A DNA stretch of 42,669 nt, from positions 1-42,669 of the IMG/VR virus record IMGVR_UViG_3300035698_031681; one strand, given 5' to 3'. A model generated the notes under the pieces. That model was not told the origin of the DNA, ran no database searches, and saw nothing but the letters and a program-made list of their open reading frames with translations. Positions 23,982 to 31,720 of the stretch are shown here, piece after piece. How positions within the stretch are numbered: the stretch's first letter is position 1; each line of letters starts with the position of its first letter. The position numbers and the translations under genes are program-made. This stretch comes from a virus.

Positions 23982-24809
23982 CTACTCGTCGGTATAATCT
24001 ACCACCTCATCTTTATTCTTCTCTAGTCTCTTTTCTTTCATTAGTAGATATTCATCATTAAGCATCTTCAATGTTTTTCTACCGACTGACCTATGTTCGC
24101 CTTCTTCAACAGAGGTAACAACCACACCTTCTCTAATATGCACAGTATTATTCTCGGTAGCAACTAAAGATGGCCCTTCTGACAACTTCTTTATAAGGTC
24201 AAAATCAAATTCCGTTTCGGCAATTACAGGGGCCATAGGGATACCATGAGTTTCACAAAATACTTTGAAGAACGGCCATGACACATAGTTACCATCTATC
24301 TTCAAAGCAAAAGCTGCGTAGCATAACTCATTAGGTTTGCCATAGTTCATACTCTTTAGTCCACCTGTAACACTACCGTACAACTCTCCATACAGAGTAA
24401 CGATCTTCACCTTGCTCAGAAGCAGCCTATTGTGTCTGCCTCCATTTCTTTTATAACCGGCAAAGAACTTCATCAAACTTTGAACACCTTCCAGAGTATG
24501 AGGATGCCAATAGATATTCTTCTTGGTATCTTCTTTTTTAGGTTTCTTCCTTTTTACATTATGAGATCCGGCTTTGTAAATAATCCTTGGGCCGAACCAT
24601 TTAGGGAACCACTTGCCTAACCAGGTACCAGTCACCCATCTATCCTGTATCTCGATACCGACTCTGCTGTTGCTCCCATCAATTTTCTCAGTGATTATTA
24701 CCTTTTCTCCCTGTTCAAATATATCAGGGAAATTTCTCATATTCTCTATATTATTGAATCTCTCGAATAGAGGATCCTCTGGGGCCGCATTACCACCAGT
24801 ACCTCTCAC
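23982..24809 (-). CDS. RNA ligase (DRB0094/Rnl5-like), nucleotidyltransferase part
   Basis: 275 residues from a GTG just after an in-frame TAA. All ligase motifs are present: motif I EKIDGSN with nucleophile Lys42, motif III YGELYG (about 130-135), motif IV EGVVVTS, and motif V around RKTLKMLNDEYL. The enzyme would adenylylate and seal RNA 3'-OH/5'-PO4 ends. In DRB0094-type ligases this domain is continuous with an N-terminal OB-type domain, here 24819..25157 in the same frame. The GTG has no ribosome site before it, so expression may need readthrough of the TAA. Confidence 0.85.
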   Translation of the reverse strand: MRGTGGNAAPEDPLFERFNNIENMRNFPDIFEQGEKVIITEKIDGSNSRVGIEIQDRWVTGTWLGKWFPKWFGPRIIYKAGSHNVKRKKPKKEDTKKNIYWHPHTLEGVQSLMKFFAGYKRNGGRHNRLLLSKVKIVTLYGELYGSVTGGLKSMNYGKPNELCYAAFALKIDGNYVSWPFFKVFCETHGIPMAPVIAETEFDFDLIKKLSEGPSLVATENNTVHIREGVVVTSVEEGEHRSVGRKTLKMLNDEYLLMKEKRLEKNKDEVVDYTDE

Positions 24810-24818
24810 AGGAGGTTC

Positions 24819-25157
24819 TTATTTAGTAATACCATAATGTTCTGCTACATCAGTTCCTACTTTCCAACTCTTTTCATTGGCAACGATCAAACCAGCAGAC
24901 ACTTCGCCTCTTAGTCTGATCCTCTTAACCCTGTCATGGTTCTTACCAACCAAGTAATTCTTAACTCCCCATCTCTCAGCCAGAGCATCAGGGATCAAAG
25001 AGTCCGGTGGGATATAGACTATAGCATCTCCTGCCTTAAATTCATTAAGCTTAACCACACACTCCCAACCTTTGATGACGGCCATTTCCAGAGCATCAGC
25101 GTTTTTGTGATCCTTTATTTCTTCAATTTTACATACTTCTACTATTAAACTACTCAT
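24819..25157 (-). CDS. RNA ligase (DRB0094/Rnl5-like), N-terminal OB-type domain
   Basis: 112 residues matching the N-terminal domain of DRB0094-type ligases: VCKIEEIKDHKNADALEMAV (about 7-26), YIPPDSLIPD, and RIRLRGEVSAGLIV. It ends GITK-TAA, and the next codons read EPPVRG. In this family the linker commonly runs 'ITKYEPP', so the TAA stands where Tyr is expected (TAT or TAC changed in the last base). The next ORF is in the same frame. AAGGAG lies ten bases before the ATG. Confidence 0.82.
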   Translation of the reverse strand: MSSLIVEVCKIEEIKDHKNADALEMAVIKGWECVVKLNEFKAGDAIVYIPPDSLIPDALAERWGVKNYLVGKNHDRVKRIRLRGEVSAGLIVANEKSWKVGTDVAEHYGITK

Positions 25158-26094
25158 CTTTTTCTAACTCCTTCTTTAAATCTTCCCAATCCACTCCTTC
25201 TTCCGCTGCTTCTTTATCCAGTTCTTCCTGAGCTTTGTCGTGTTCCTCTGGAGATCCATACTCAGAAATCCCTTCACACAGGGCAGAGAAAAACTCATAC
25301 ACACTCATGCATGTCTCTGCTTCAAAAATAATACTGGTATCCGAATCAAAATCCATTAGTTTATCAGATTTTTTACGGAAGACAGTTTTTTCGACTTCCA
25401 CTTTTTCCTTCATTTTCACAAGAAGGTTTTTAATCTCACAAAGAGGAACGAAAGCAAGAGCAACACCAGGGCCAGGAGCTTCGGGATCCTCATTGATTCC
25501 TCCGAAATCAAAACCTACTGTTATATCTTTTTCTCCATCCCATTCTCCATGATCGAAACATTCAACAAATTGCATTGCCTGCAAATAGTCAATGCCTTGC
25601 CATTTTTCATCACTAGTTGGTTCAGATTCAAGACCATCAATCCAAAGTTGGATGTCGTAGCCATACAACGCACTACTGAACACAATATTAAATACTTCCT
25701 TCTCTGCTTTAATCAGACGGAACACATCTCCCAAAGTAGTATCCTCAGCAAATCCGATAGCATCGTTCAGAGAATAACGGAAAACAGTTTTTTTATCTTT
25801 ATCTATTGCTTTCTTAATAACGACTTCTGGTTTCTCACCTTTTACTTCTTTAACAGAAGTAGGGAAATGTCCCATAGCACGAATTTTCCTTGCAGCTTCC
25901 TGAGTGTCGGCAGCGGTGATGATAATGCCGTTAAGTTCTTGCCCCATCGCATCAAGTGCTTCACAAGTGAATACAGGGCCAGAATAAATTTCAGGTTCTC
26001 CCTGCTCATTCCAGTCCCAAATCACTATTTCATCAGACTCTTTGGGGGTATCCTGATCTGTATATATAACTCTATTTTTTTCTATAACAATCAC
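25150..26094 (-). CDS. hypothetical acidic protein with GspF-N-like segment
   Basis: 314 residues, strongly acidic, especially the last 60. A segment near 60-85 (TQEAARKIRAMGHFPTSVKE) resembles the short N-terminal repeat of type II secretion GspF proteins, but no membrane segments follow. The rest (LNDAIGFAEDTTLGDVFRLI...) is unassigned. Start is GTG with AAGGAG nine bases upstream. It overlaps the RNA ligase N-terminal gene by 8 bases, so it is co-translated with it. Confidence 0.6.
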   Translation of the reverse strand: MIVIEKNRVIYTDQDTPKESDEIVIWDWNEQGEPEIYSGPVFTCEALDAMGQELNGIIITAADTQEAARKIRAMGHFPTSVKEVKGEKPEVVIKKAIDKDKKTVFRYSLNDAIGFAEDTTLGDVFRLIKAEKEVFNIVFSSALYGYDIQLWIDGLESEPTSDEKWQGIDYLQAMQFVECFDHGEWDGEKDITVGFDFGGINEDPEAPGPGVALAFVPLCEIKNLLVKMKEKVEVEKTVFRKKSDKLMDFDSDTSIIFEAETCMSVYEFFSALCEGISEYGSPEEHDKAQEELDKEAAEEGVDWEDLKKELEKDE

Positions 26095-26149
26095 TTTTTA
26101 TAACTCCTTGCTATATCAACACTTAGGAAATATACTTCCATTAACAGTC

Positions 26150-27205
26150 TTATAGTAACCTATTTTTTGCTATATTACAATAACTATTTTCTAAATCTAT
26201 ACCTAAATATTGTCTGTTTAGAGTTTTGGCTGCCAGACAGGTCTGCCCTGAGCCACAGAAGGGGTCCACCACCAAATCCCCCTCTTTCGACAGTAATAAT
26301 ATTAACTCACTTACCACTTTTAAGGGATATACGGCAGGATGGTCAATGCCTTTGGTATCAGCCACAGAAGTTTCTATAATGTCTCTTTTAAGCTTCTTAC
26401 CATACATTCTTATAATGGTATATCCTTGCTTGTCTATTTGGCTGTTCCTGCCTCCAGGTTGGCCCCCAAAGGCTTTTTTATGTATCCCTCGTATCTTCAT
26501 CCTAAAATCAGTTATTTTGCCTTCATAGAGGTCTCTGAGAGTTTTATCAAGATTAATAATGGCGTTATGTTTCTCTTGTATAGTAAGGGAAGATCCAAAA
26601 ACTAACTGCTTATAATGCGTATTTCTTTCAGAGGCAGTAACCTCAATATCCTCTTCTGCAAATATATCAATATCTTCTACCCTGGAGTTGTATTTATTCC
26701 TATCTTCTTTATTAGTTCGGGATAGGAAACTATGAAGATCATAATAATAATCATCACTTTTAACAAAGTGGAAAAATGGCTCTGTAGCACTAACTAATCT
26801 TTTTTGGTGAGGTTTGGGAGTTGGGTTAGTTTTGGCCCATGTGATGTTGTTTATCAGTTTCACAGGGAAATTATCTAACATTCTAATAGCAAATTTATAG
26901 GGTATCAACCGAAGTGATTTGTCTATATGTTTATCCCCTAAGTTAAAAACAATATTGCCTGTATCTTTGGTTATTCTAACACATGATTGAAAGACATTAT
27001 ATAGACGATCCAGATACCGATCAATAGAGCGTTCCTGCCCTATCTCCCAACCGGCTTCTGGATCATCCGCATCTCTCCTCTGAGCGAGATTATATTTACG
27101 TTGTTGAAAGTAAGGTGGAGAACTGAGTATCAAATCAACAGAAGAACTGTCTAATAAAGATAATTCCTCTGAAGCATTCCCACATATAATTTTATTCATC
27201 ATCAC
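26150..27205 (-). CDS. DNA methyltransferase, beta class
   Basis: 351 residues with catalytic SSPPYF (about 28-33) and AdoMet motif VVDPFCGSGQT (about 310-320), in beta-class order. It lacks the cysteine insert of the other two methyltransferases and carries instead a long middle region (about 170-270, KTLRDLYEGKITDFRMKI...). GGQPGGRNSQ and GIDHPAVYPLKV match the target-recognition end seen in N4-cytosine and N6-adenine enzymes. No nuclease gene is beside it. Start is GTG/ATG in GTGATGATG, overlapping the upstream gene's end by 14 bases. Confidence 0.85.
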   Translation of the reverse strand: MMMNKIICGNASEELSLLDSSSVDLILSSPPYFQQRKYNLAQRRDADDPEAGWEIGQERSIDRYLDRLYNVFQSCVRITKDTGNIVFNLGDKHIDKSLRLIPYKFAIRMLDNFPVKLINNITWAKTNPTPKPHQKRLVSATEPFFHFVKSDDYYYDLHSFLSRTNKEDRNKYNSRVEDIDIFAEEDIEVTASERNTHYKQLVFGSSLTIQEKHNAIINLDKTLRDLYEGKITDFRMKIRGIHKKAFGGQPGGRNSQIDKQGYTIIRMYGKKLKRDIIETSVADTKGIDHPAVYPLKVVSELILLLSKEGDLVVDPFCGSGQTCLAAKTLNRQYLGIDLENSYCNIAKNRLL

Positions 27206-27701
27206 TGTCCATACCCATATTCTTATCTAGATCCAGATTCTTATCCAGATCTAGATCCCTATCCATATCTAGATCCATTCCAGTTGAGCGGAAAAAAGTA
27301 GTAAAATGTTCTGACATCATGTTTTTCAACGAAACTAGATCTGCTCTAGTATTGAACATTAATGCTCTTGTCTTTTTATTATCTTGTTTGGCCTTCTTCA
27401 CTTCACTCTGCAACTCTTTATTTTTTCTTCTCAACGACTTTATATCTTCAAGCAGATCCTTCATCTCTTTTTCTATCATCTGCCTTAGATTCCCCTCCAA
27501 CACCATCTTGATATCTGCTCTAATATCTTTTTTATATCGTTCTTTAAGTGCTTCTTCGATAGCCTGACGATGTAACTCTTCTCCTCCTGTACCTTCATAC
27601 TGAGTCACATGATAAGGCTCTCCTATCCAACTTGCATTTGTGCTTACATACGATCCCACTCCATCACCTGCTATTCTTTCTTCCAACTCTTCTATCGCCA
27701 T
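27192..27701 (-). CDS. coiled-coil protein with Asp-Leu-Asp repeat tail
   Basis: 169 residues: a central coiled coil (about 60-120, LRRKNKELQSEVKKAKQDNK) and a tail of about 28 residues built from repeated MDLDMD/RDLDLDKN units. The DNA coding the tail repeats GATCTAGAT, so it probably grew by tandem duplication. An acidic repeat could bind calcium or a basic partner. AGGAGG lies 11 bases before ATG. Similar in style to the next three coiled-coil genes. Confidence 0.65.
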   Translation of the reverse strand: MAIEELEERIAGDGVGSYVSTNASWIGEPYHVTQYEGTGGEELHRQAIEEALKERYKKDIRADIKMVLEGNLRQMIEKEMKDLLEDIKSLRRKNKELQSEVKKAKQDNKKTRALMFNTRADLVSLKNMMSEHFTTFFRSTGMDLDMDRDLDLDKNLDLDKNMGMDSDDE

Positions 27702-27716
27702 GGATTATCCAACCTC

Positions 27717-28355
27717 CTATAACCCATCAATTATTTCCCATTTAGTATATTTTTCCAACAACTCTCTCATACTTTCCCCAAGCTCTTGCACAACTTTTTT
27801 AGTGTCCTCAAGATCTGACCCTATATTCTCTACTGCTTTTTCTGCCTTAAGCAGTTGATCTGATTTTGTAGTTTCTAACTTCTCCACTTTATCCTCTAGC
27901 AAACTAATCCTAGTTTTCATAGATTCAACTTCTCTACTTTGTTCCATAACTCTGTTAGCCTCTTCATATGTCACCTCACCATGACTCTTCATCTCTTCTA
28001 AGATCCCCTCTGCTTTATCGTCACCTCGGAATCGACTCATTAACCCTTCTAGTACCTTCTGCTGGAAATTAGGATCATTATATATGTCCGGGAGTGGTTT
28101 GGTCTCATCATCACGATGAGCAGCACCTTGCTCTACTACCTGATCTACCAACGGCTCTAATATCTTTTTCCACGATGACTTTTCCTGTTCTTCGATAGCT
28201 CTCTTATTCGCTTCTTCTTGAGTTTCATATCTCATTCTTGCAGAGTCTATCCGACTCTGATTGTGTTTTGCTTCATTGTGTCGCATAAAATTTTCATAGC
28301 TGCCGAAGGTTCGGTCCCCACCTTCATAATTATAGTCATCAAATAACGTTGTCAT
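27717..28355 (-). CDS. coiled-coil protein with C-terminal KWEIIDGL
   Basis: 212 residues: charged helical N-half (RMRYETQEEANKRAIEEQEK) and a long coiled coil (about 135-200). It ends YTKWEIIDGL, close to the ends of 28339..28794 (FTKFDIIDW) and 28784..29230 (YDKWDILGVD). Overlaps the upstream gene by 17 bases. It could be a structural or scaffold subunit; function unknown. Confidence 0.65.
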   Translation of the reverse strand: MTTLFDDYNYEGGDRTFGSYENFMRHNEAKHNQSRIDSARMRYETQEEANKRAIEEQEKSSWKKILEPLVDQVVEQGAAHRDDETKPLPDIYNDPNFQQKVLEGLMSRFRGDDKAEGILEEMKSHGEVTYEEANRVMEQSREVESMKTRISLLEDKVEKLETTKSDQLLKAEKAVENIGSDLEDTKKVVQELGESMRELLEKYTKWEIIDGL

Positions 28356-28794
28356 ATTCCCAATCTATTATATCAAATTTTGTAAAATTAGTTTCCCAGT
28401 CTATCCCAGCTTTACGTAAGTTAGATTCCCATTCTACCTGTATTTCATGCTCGACCAACCACTGCTGTTGTTGCCTCATCATTAAATTATATTTTCTCTG
28501 TTCCTTAATAATATATCTAGCTTCTTGCTCACAACCTCTGACTATACAATCTTCTAATATATGTCGAAAAAGTTTTTTACTTTTCCCATTAGCATAACGA
28601 TGTGGGGCATAACCATATCTCTGTCCTGGCAATGTGCCTTTCCACTCATTCATTTCTTGTTGCATCCTTTTGTTGTGATCTAATATTGCTTTATATTCTA
28701 CTGTCATCATGGAAGCACGGGCTTCAAACCTACATATATTAGCTTCTCTGCTTAGCCCATCTATCCAGCTAAAATATTTCTCTTTATTCTTCAT
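28339..28794 (-). CDS. helical protein with C-terminal KFDIIDW
   Basis: 151 residues, mostly charged helix with several Trp and Arg, Gln/Met-rich near residue 110 (NLMMRQQQQWLVEHEIQ). The end reads FTKFDIIDWEYDNVI, sharing the K[WF][DE]I motif of its two neighbours. The middle (LPGQRYGYAPHRYANGKSKK) is probably unstructured. ATG overlaps the upstream gene's end. No family recognised. Confidence 0.6.
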   Translation of the reverse strand: MKNKEKYFSWIDGLSREANICRFEARASMMTVEYKAILDHNKRMQQEMNEWKGTLPGQRYGYAPHRYANGKSKKLFRHILEDCIVRGCEQEARYIIKEQRKYNLMMRQQQQWLVEHEIQVEWESNLRKAGIDWETNFTKFDIIDWEYDNVI

Positions 28795-29230
28795 CTACTC
28801 CCAGTATATCCCATTTATCATAATCATCTTCAAGATCTTTAATCTGCTTCTTTTGTCCCTTAATAACCTCTTTAGCGACCATAAGATCTTTCTCTGCTTT
28901 TTTTGTCCGTTTGACATATGCCCCCATCTCTAATTCTCTTTTTTGAATTTTCGAGACAGCAGATTTTAATTTTTTGCGTAAATCTCTTAACTCGGTTATT
29001 AGATCCTGTTTAGTCATCCCTGCCGTAGAAACAGTTTTATCTTTCTTCTTAGTAACACTAGACACTATTAGACCTTGTAGGAAATCTTGTGTGACTCGTT
29101 TTCCTTTTTTATTCATACCTTCGTAATCTACCCAATATAATCCTGGCCCAGATTCTTCTGCTGTAATTGTAAGGCTTTTACCTACTTGCTCCCATACGTC
29201 ATCAATAATTTCATTAACTTGGACGACCAT
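28784..29230 (-). CDS. coiled-coil protein with C-terminal KWDIL
   Basis: 148 residues: an N-terminal beta-type domain (SLTITAEESGPGLYWVDYEG) with MNKKGKRVTQDFLQG, then a coiled coil from about 72 (ELRDLRKKLKSAVSKIQKRE) to 140, ending YDKWDILGVDEE. First of three consecutive genes with this ending. No clear ribosome site; it follows the previous stop by 3 bases. Function unknown. Confidence 0.6.
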   Translation of the reverse strand: MVVQVNEIIDDVWEQVGKSLTITAEESGPGLYWVDYEGMNKKGKRVTQDFLQGLIVSSVTKKKDKTVSTAGMTKQDLITELRDLRKKLKSAVSKIQKRELEMGAYVKRTKKAEKDLMVAKEVIKGQKKQIKDLEDDYDKWDILGVDEE

Positions 29231-29233
29231 GCT

Positions 29234-29848
29234 TTATACATCATCTATTAAAGGGTCGGGAGCAATAATAATAGGAGTAGTATTGGGACGTTTATATATG
29301 CTCCTCCACAACTCATAAAATGTCTTGGAGTTCAGGATATTACCCCGGAACACTGATTCTGCTTTCCGCTCAGATTGGTAACATCGTTGAGCATGTCTCA
29401 TTCTCTGAGAATCGGTCCACACTTCATTCCATAACCTTACATCCTCTGCATCCACCATACCACTCAAATCGATATCACCATAAGGATGATCTGTGCCTAG
29501 AAAAATAGATACATCAAACATATGAGTAGTATCTAATAACTCTATATTAAAACTTTTAATCATAGAAGGATATTCTTTGACAGCATTAGGGTCTTCCTGT
29601 AAAGGAGTGACAATATAGAATTGCATAGATGCTAACTGCATAGCTATATCATTCGCATCGGAAATCGGGAAGTCTTCCATATCAGGATCAACTATTGGAT
29701 TAGATTTCGATTGTTGCCGATCATCTGAATTACTCCACTCTACCGTACGATCTGCATAAGCCAAACAAAAATGGTATGCACCAATAACTCCAACTAATAA
29801 CAGTATCACAAAAATTAACAGATCATTTTTTCCTTTGAACAACTTCAT
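29234..29848 (-). CDS. membrane-anchored protein with dockerin-type motif
   Basis: 204 residues from the ATG at 29848 (AGGAG six bases upstream; a GTG lies one codon earlier). A hydrophobic segment (about 10-29, LLIFVILLLVGVIGAYHFCL) anchors or exports it. GDIDLSGMVDAEDVRLWNEVW (about 124-144) is one half of a dockerin-type calcium-binding repeat as found in planctomycete exported proteins; only one repeat is seen. The C-terminus ends in an acidic stretch. Likely external or periplasmic, of unknown role. Confidence 0.65.
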   Translation of the reverse strand: MKLFKGKNDLLIFVILLLVGVIGAYHFCLAYADRTVEWSNSDDRQQSKSNPIVDPDMEDFPISDANDIAMQLASMQFYIVTPLQEDPNAVKEYPSMIKSFNIELLDTTHMFDVSIFLGTDHPYGDIDLSGMVDAEDVRLWNEVWTDSQRMRHAQRCYQSERKAESVFRGNILNSKTFYELWRSIYKRPNTTPIIIAPDPLIDDV

Positions 29849-29862
29849 CACTTACTCCTGTA

Positions 29863-30357
29863 TTAATATAAAACGGGTTTTCTATTTCTATGGGCCAATT
29901 CTACTTTCACCCATTCATCATTTTGACTATCAGACAACTTGTTTTCTGGATTTATTGTAGAAGATAATCCTTGATCGTCTGTAACCTTTAAAGCGAAATA
30001 ATACAGACCGACTTCCATAGTTGTAGAGTAGAATGGGTTCTTAAATATTCCTACTACCTCACCAGTTGCTCTTCTGCTAACATATTGAAAGGGAGCAGGA
30101 AGAGAGGGATCATATTCTATCGTTGCGAATAAGGCTAGGTTGTTTGGATCTGTACTATTGGGATCTCCCAGATCTATAAACCATTCATACAACATAATTT
30201 CTCCATCAACATCATTAGAGCCACCTGCATTAATACCCATACCCACCACATAAATATTAGGATCAGTGACATGCTGATAGACAGTTATTTGTATACCACC
30301 GAAAGCTGTGGAAGTTAAAATACACACTAACATTATTACTACTAAATTCTTCAACAT
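29863..30357 (-). CDS. exported PKD/cadherin-like beta protein
   Basis: 164 residues from the ATG preceded by GGAGATTAAGA. A signal peptide covers about 1-20 (LVVIMLVCILTSTAFGG). The mature part is beta-rich and looks PKD-like: EIMLYEWFIDLGDPNSTDP, then GLYYFALKVTDDQGLSS. Such domains mediate surface binding in secreted planctomycete proteins. The adjacent 29234..29848 and 31721..33268 are of the same exported type. Confidence 0.65.
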   Translation of the reverse strand: MLKNLVVIMLVCILTSTAFGGIQITVYQHVTDPNIYVVGMGINAGGSNDVDGEIMLYEWFIDLGDPNSTDPNNLALFATIEYDPSLPAPFQYVSRRATGEVVGIFKNPFYSTTMEVGLYYFALKVTDDQGLSSTINPENKLSDSQNDEWVKVELAHRNRKPVLY

Positions 30358-30374
30358 TCTTAATCTCCTTGGCT

Positions 30375-30578
30375 CTAAAGCCATGCATTAAAAAACGGGA
30401 CTTGTGCCCACCATTGTTCCATCAGTCTATCATCCTGAATAACTACATTTAGGAAATGATCTTTTTCCTTTTCATAGGCAGCTTTGCATTTTTCATTGCA
30501 TGCAAAGTCACCATCACAATTAAGCAACTTCATATCTAATTCGTTTTCAATCTTCTTTTTGCAGAATTGGCATTTCAT
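30375..30578 (-). CDS. small zinc-finger protein
   Basis: 67 residues from the ATG that gives MKCQFCKKKIEN; the frame is open 15 codons earlier. CQFC at the start and CDGDFACNEKC later give four cysteines spaced as in a treble-clef zinc site. Such small proteins often bind nucleic acid or protein. Overlaps the previous gene. Confidence 0.6.
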   Translation of the reverse strand: MKCQFCKKKIENELDMKLLNCDGDFACNEKCKAAYEKEKDHFLNVVIQDDRLMEQWWAQVPFFNAWL

Positions 30579-30795
30579 CTTTATCAACTCTTTTTCCAAT
30601 TTCTTTTTCTGAGACTCGTTCATAATGTATGCAATGTTTTGCTAAGATACGTTTTAGATCACGGTCGGCAGCAGAGACATGGCCACAGATAAATTCAATG
30701 TTACTTGATGAATGCAATACATCTAGCATCGCATCAGGCAAATTACATGAATAAAAATTATCACATATAGCACAACTTTTATGTATCATTATCAT
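30547..30795 (-). CDS. hypothetical small cysteine-rich protein
   Basis: 82 residues (or 80 from the third codon). Cysteines and His cluster in the N-half (HKSCAICDNFYSC...CGH), suggesting a metal site. It overlaps both neighbours, by 17 and 32 bases. Function unknown. Confidence 0.55.
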   Translation of the reverse strand: MIMIHKSCAICDNFYSCNLPDAMLDVLHSSSNIEFICGHVSAADRDLKRILAKHCIHYERVSEKEIGKRVDKDEMPILQKED

Positions 30796-31234
30796 CTTCC
30801 TCTATCTGTATTAATGCCGCTCTATTAGTCTCCTCCTCTTCTTCCTCCTTCGGAGCGACTTCTTGACCATCATTCACTAACAACTCTCGATCACAAGCAA
30901 AATTCATGAACCATGGCTTATTTAAATCAAACAACACTGCCCACCCAATATCGTCATATGCCTGCTGTATCTTAATACAAAAATAGGCATATATTTTTGA
31001 ATGCCATGTGTCTACAGTTGTTATATGGTTCTTGATATATGCATCAATATCAAAACTATTATCTCCATTTCGACAAATTGAAATAAGATTAAAAGCTATA
31101 ATTTTGTTGCCTGGTCCTAACAAAGCATAGGCTTTCCCTGTTAGGTACTCATCGATTTTGACCATAACACTTGGTATTACATGGCTATGTTGGTTCTCAA
31201 ATTCTGCCAGAGCTTCTTCAGGGCTTACGGGCAT
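30779..31234 (-). CDS. hypothetical protein
   Basis: 151 residues if begun at the ATG at 31234; a TTG nine codons earlier is also open. Features: YLTGKAYALLGPGNKIIAFN and INKPWFMNFA-like hydrophobic segments, and a Glu-rich end (KEEEEEETNR). No family recognised. It overlaps the preceding gene 31218..31712 by 17 bases. Confidence 0.55.
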   Translation of the reverse strand: MPVSPEEALAEFENQHSHVIPSVMVKIDEYLTGKAYALLGPGNKIIAFNLISICRNGDNSFDIDAYIKNHITTVDTWHSKIYAYFCIKIQQAYDDIGWAVLFDLNKPWFMNFACDRELLVNDGQEVAPKEEEEEETNRAALIQIEEDDNDT

Positions 31235-31712
31235 TCCTACGTTTCCAATACTTTTTAGCAATCCTATTCAATAGTGGATCTTTAGGAGAAAAACATCTAT
31301 CCTCTTTCACAATCGATCCCCATCCATTTACCAATATATCCTTATGATATTCCACTCTCTTAAATCCATATAACTCTACCATTATATCGGCAGTTTCTTC
31401 ATAAATCTGATTAAAAGTTGTATATCTAGCACCATGTATCCCCCAGTTCAGTAGATATTTATCAAAGCCTTTTTGTACGAACTTGGTAACTACTTTTAAG
31501 TACTCTTCTTTGGCTCTCTTTAGATCTTCCTCCCACCACTCTCCTTCATCTACATCAAGCCAATGAAAACGATCTCTCCTATTCAACAGCAACTCTAACA
31601 CAGATTCTATAAATATGTTGTTAAACTGTTGGGTGGTGAATGCTTTTTTATGCTGCAACTCTACTGAGCCACTGTCTTCCATAGAATCATAACCTATTCG
31701 ATAGATATACAT
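31218..31712 (-). CDS. hypothetical helical protein
   Basis: 164 residues, alpha-helical, with many Trp, Tyr and charged residues (FHWLDVDEGEWWEEDLKRAK). AAGGT lies five bases before the ATG, which follows the dockerin-protein stop by 8 bases. Not recognised; the gene appears to be one of a run of element-specific small genes. Confidence 0.55.
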   Translation of the reverse strand: MYIYRIGYDSMEDSGSVELQHKKAFTTQQFNNIFIESVLELLLNRRDRFHWLDVDEGEWWEEDLKRAKEEYLKVVTKFVQKGFDKYLLNWGIHGARYTTFNQIYEETADIMVELYGFKRVEYHKDILVNGWGSIVKEDRCFSPKDPLLNRIAKKYWKRRNARKP

Positions 31713-31720
31713 TTTTTACC

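Noticed and set aside
25150-26094. Type II secretion protein GspF
   Set aside because: Only a 20-residue resemblance near 60-85; there are no membrane segments or GspF domains.
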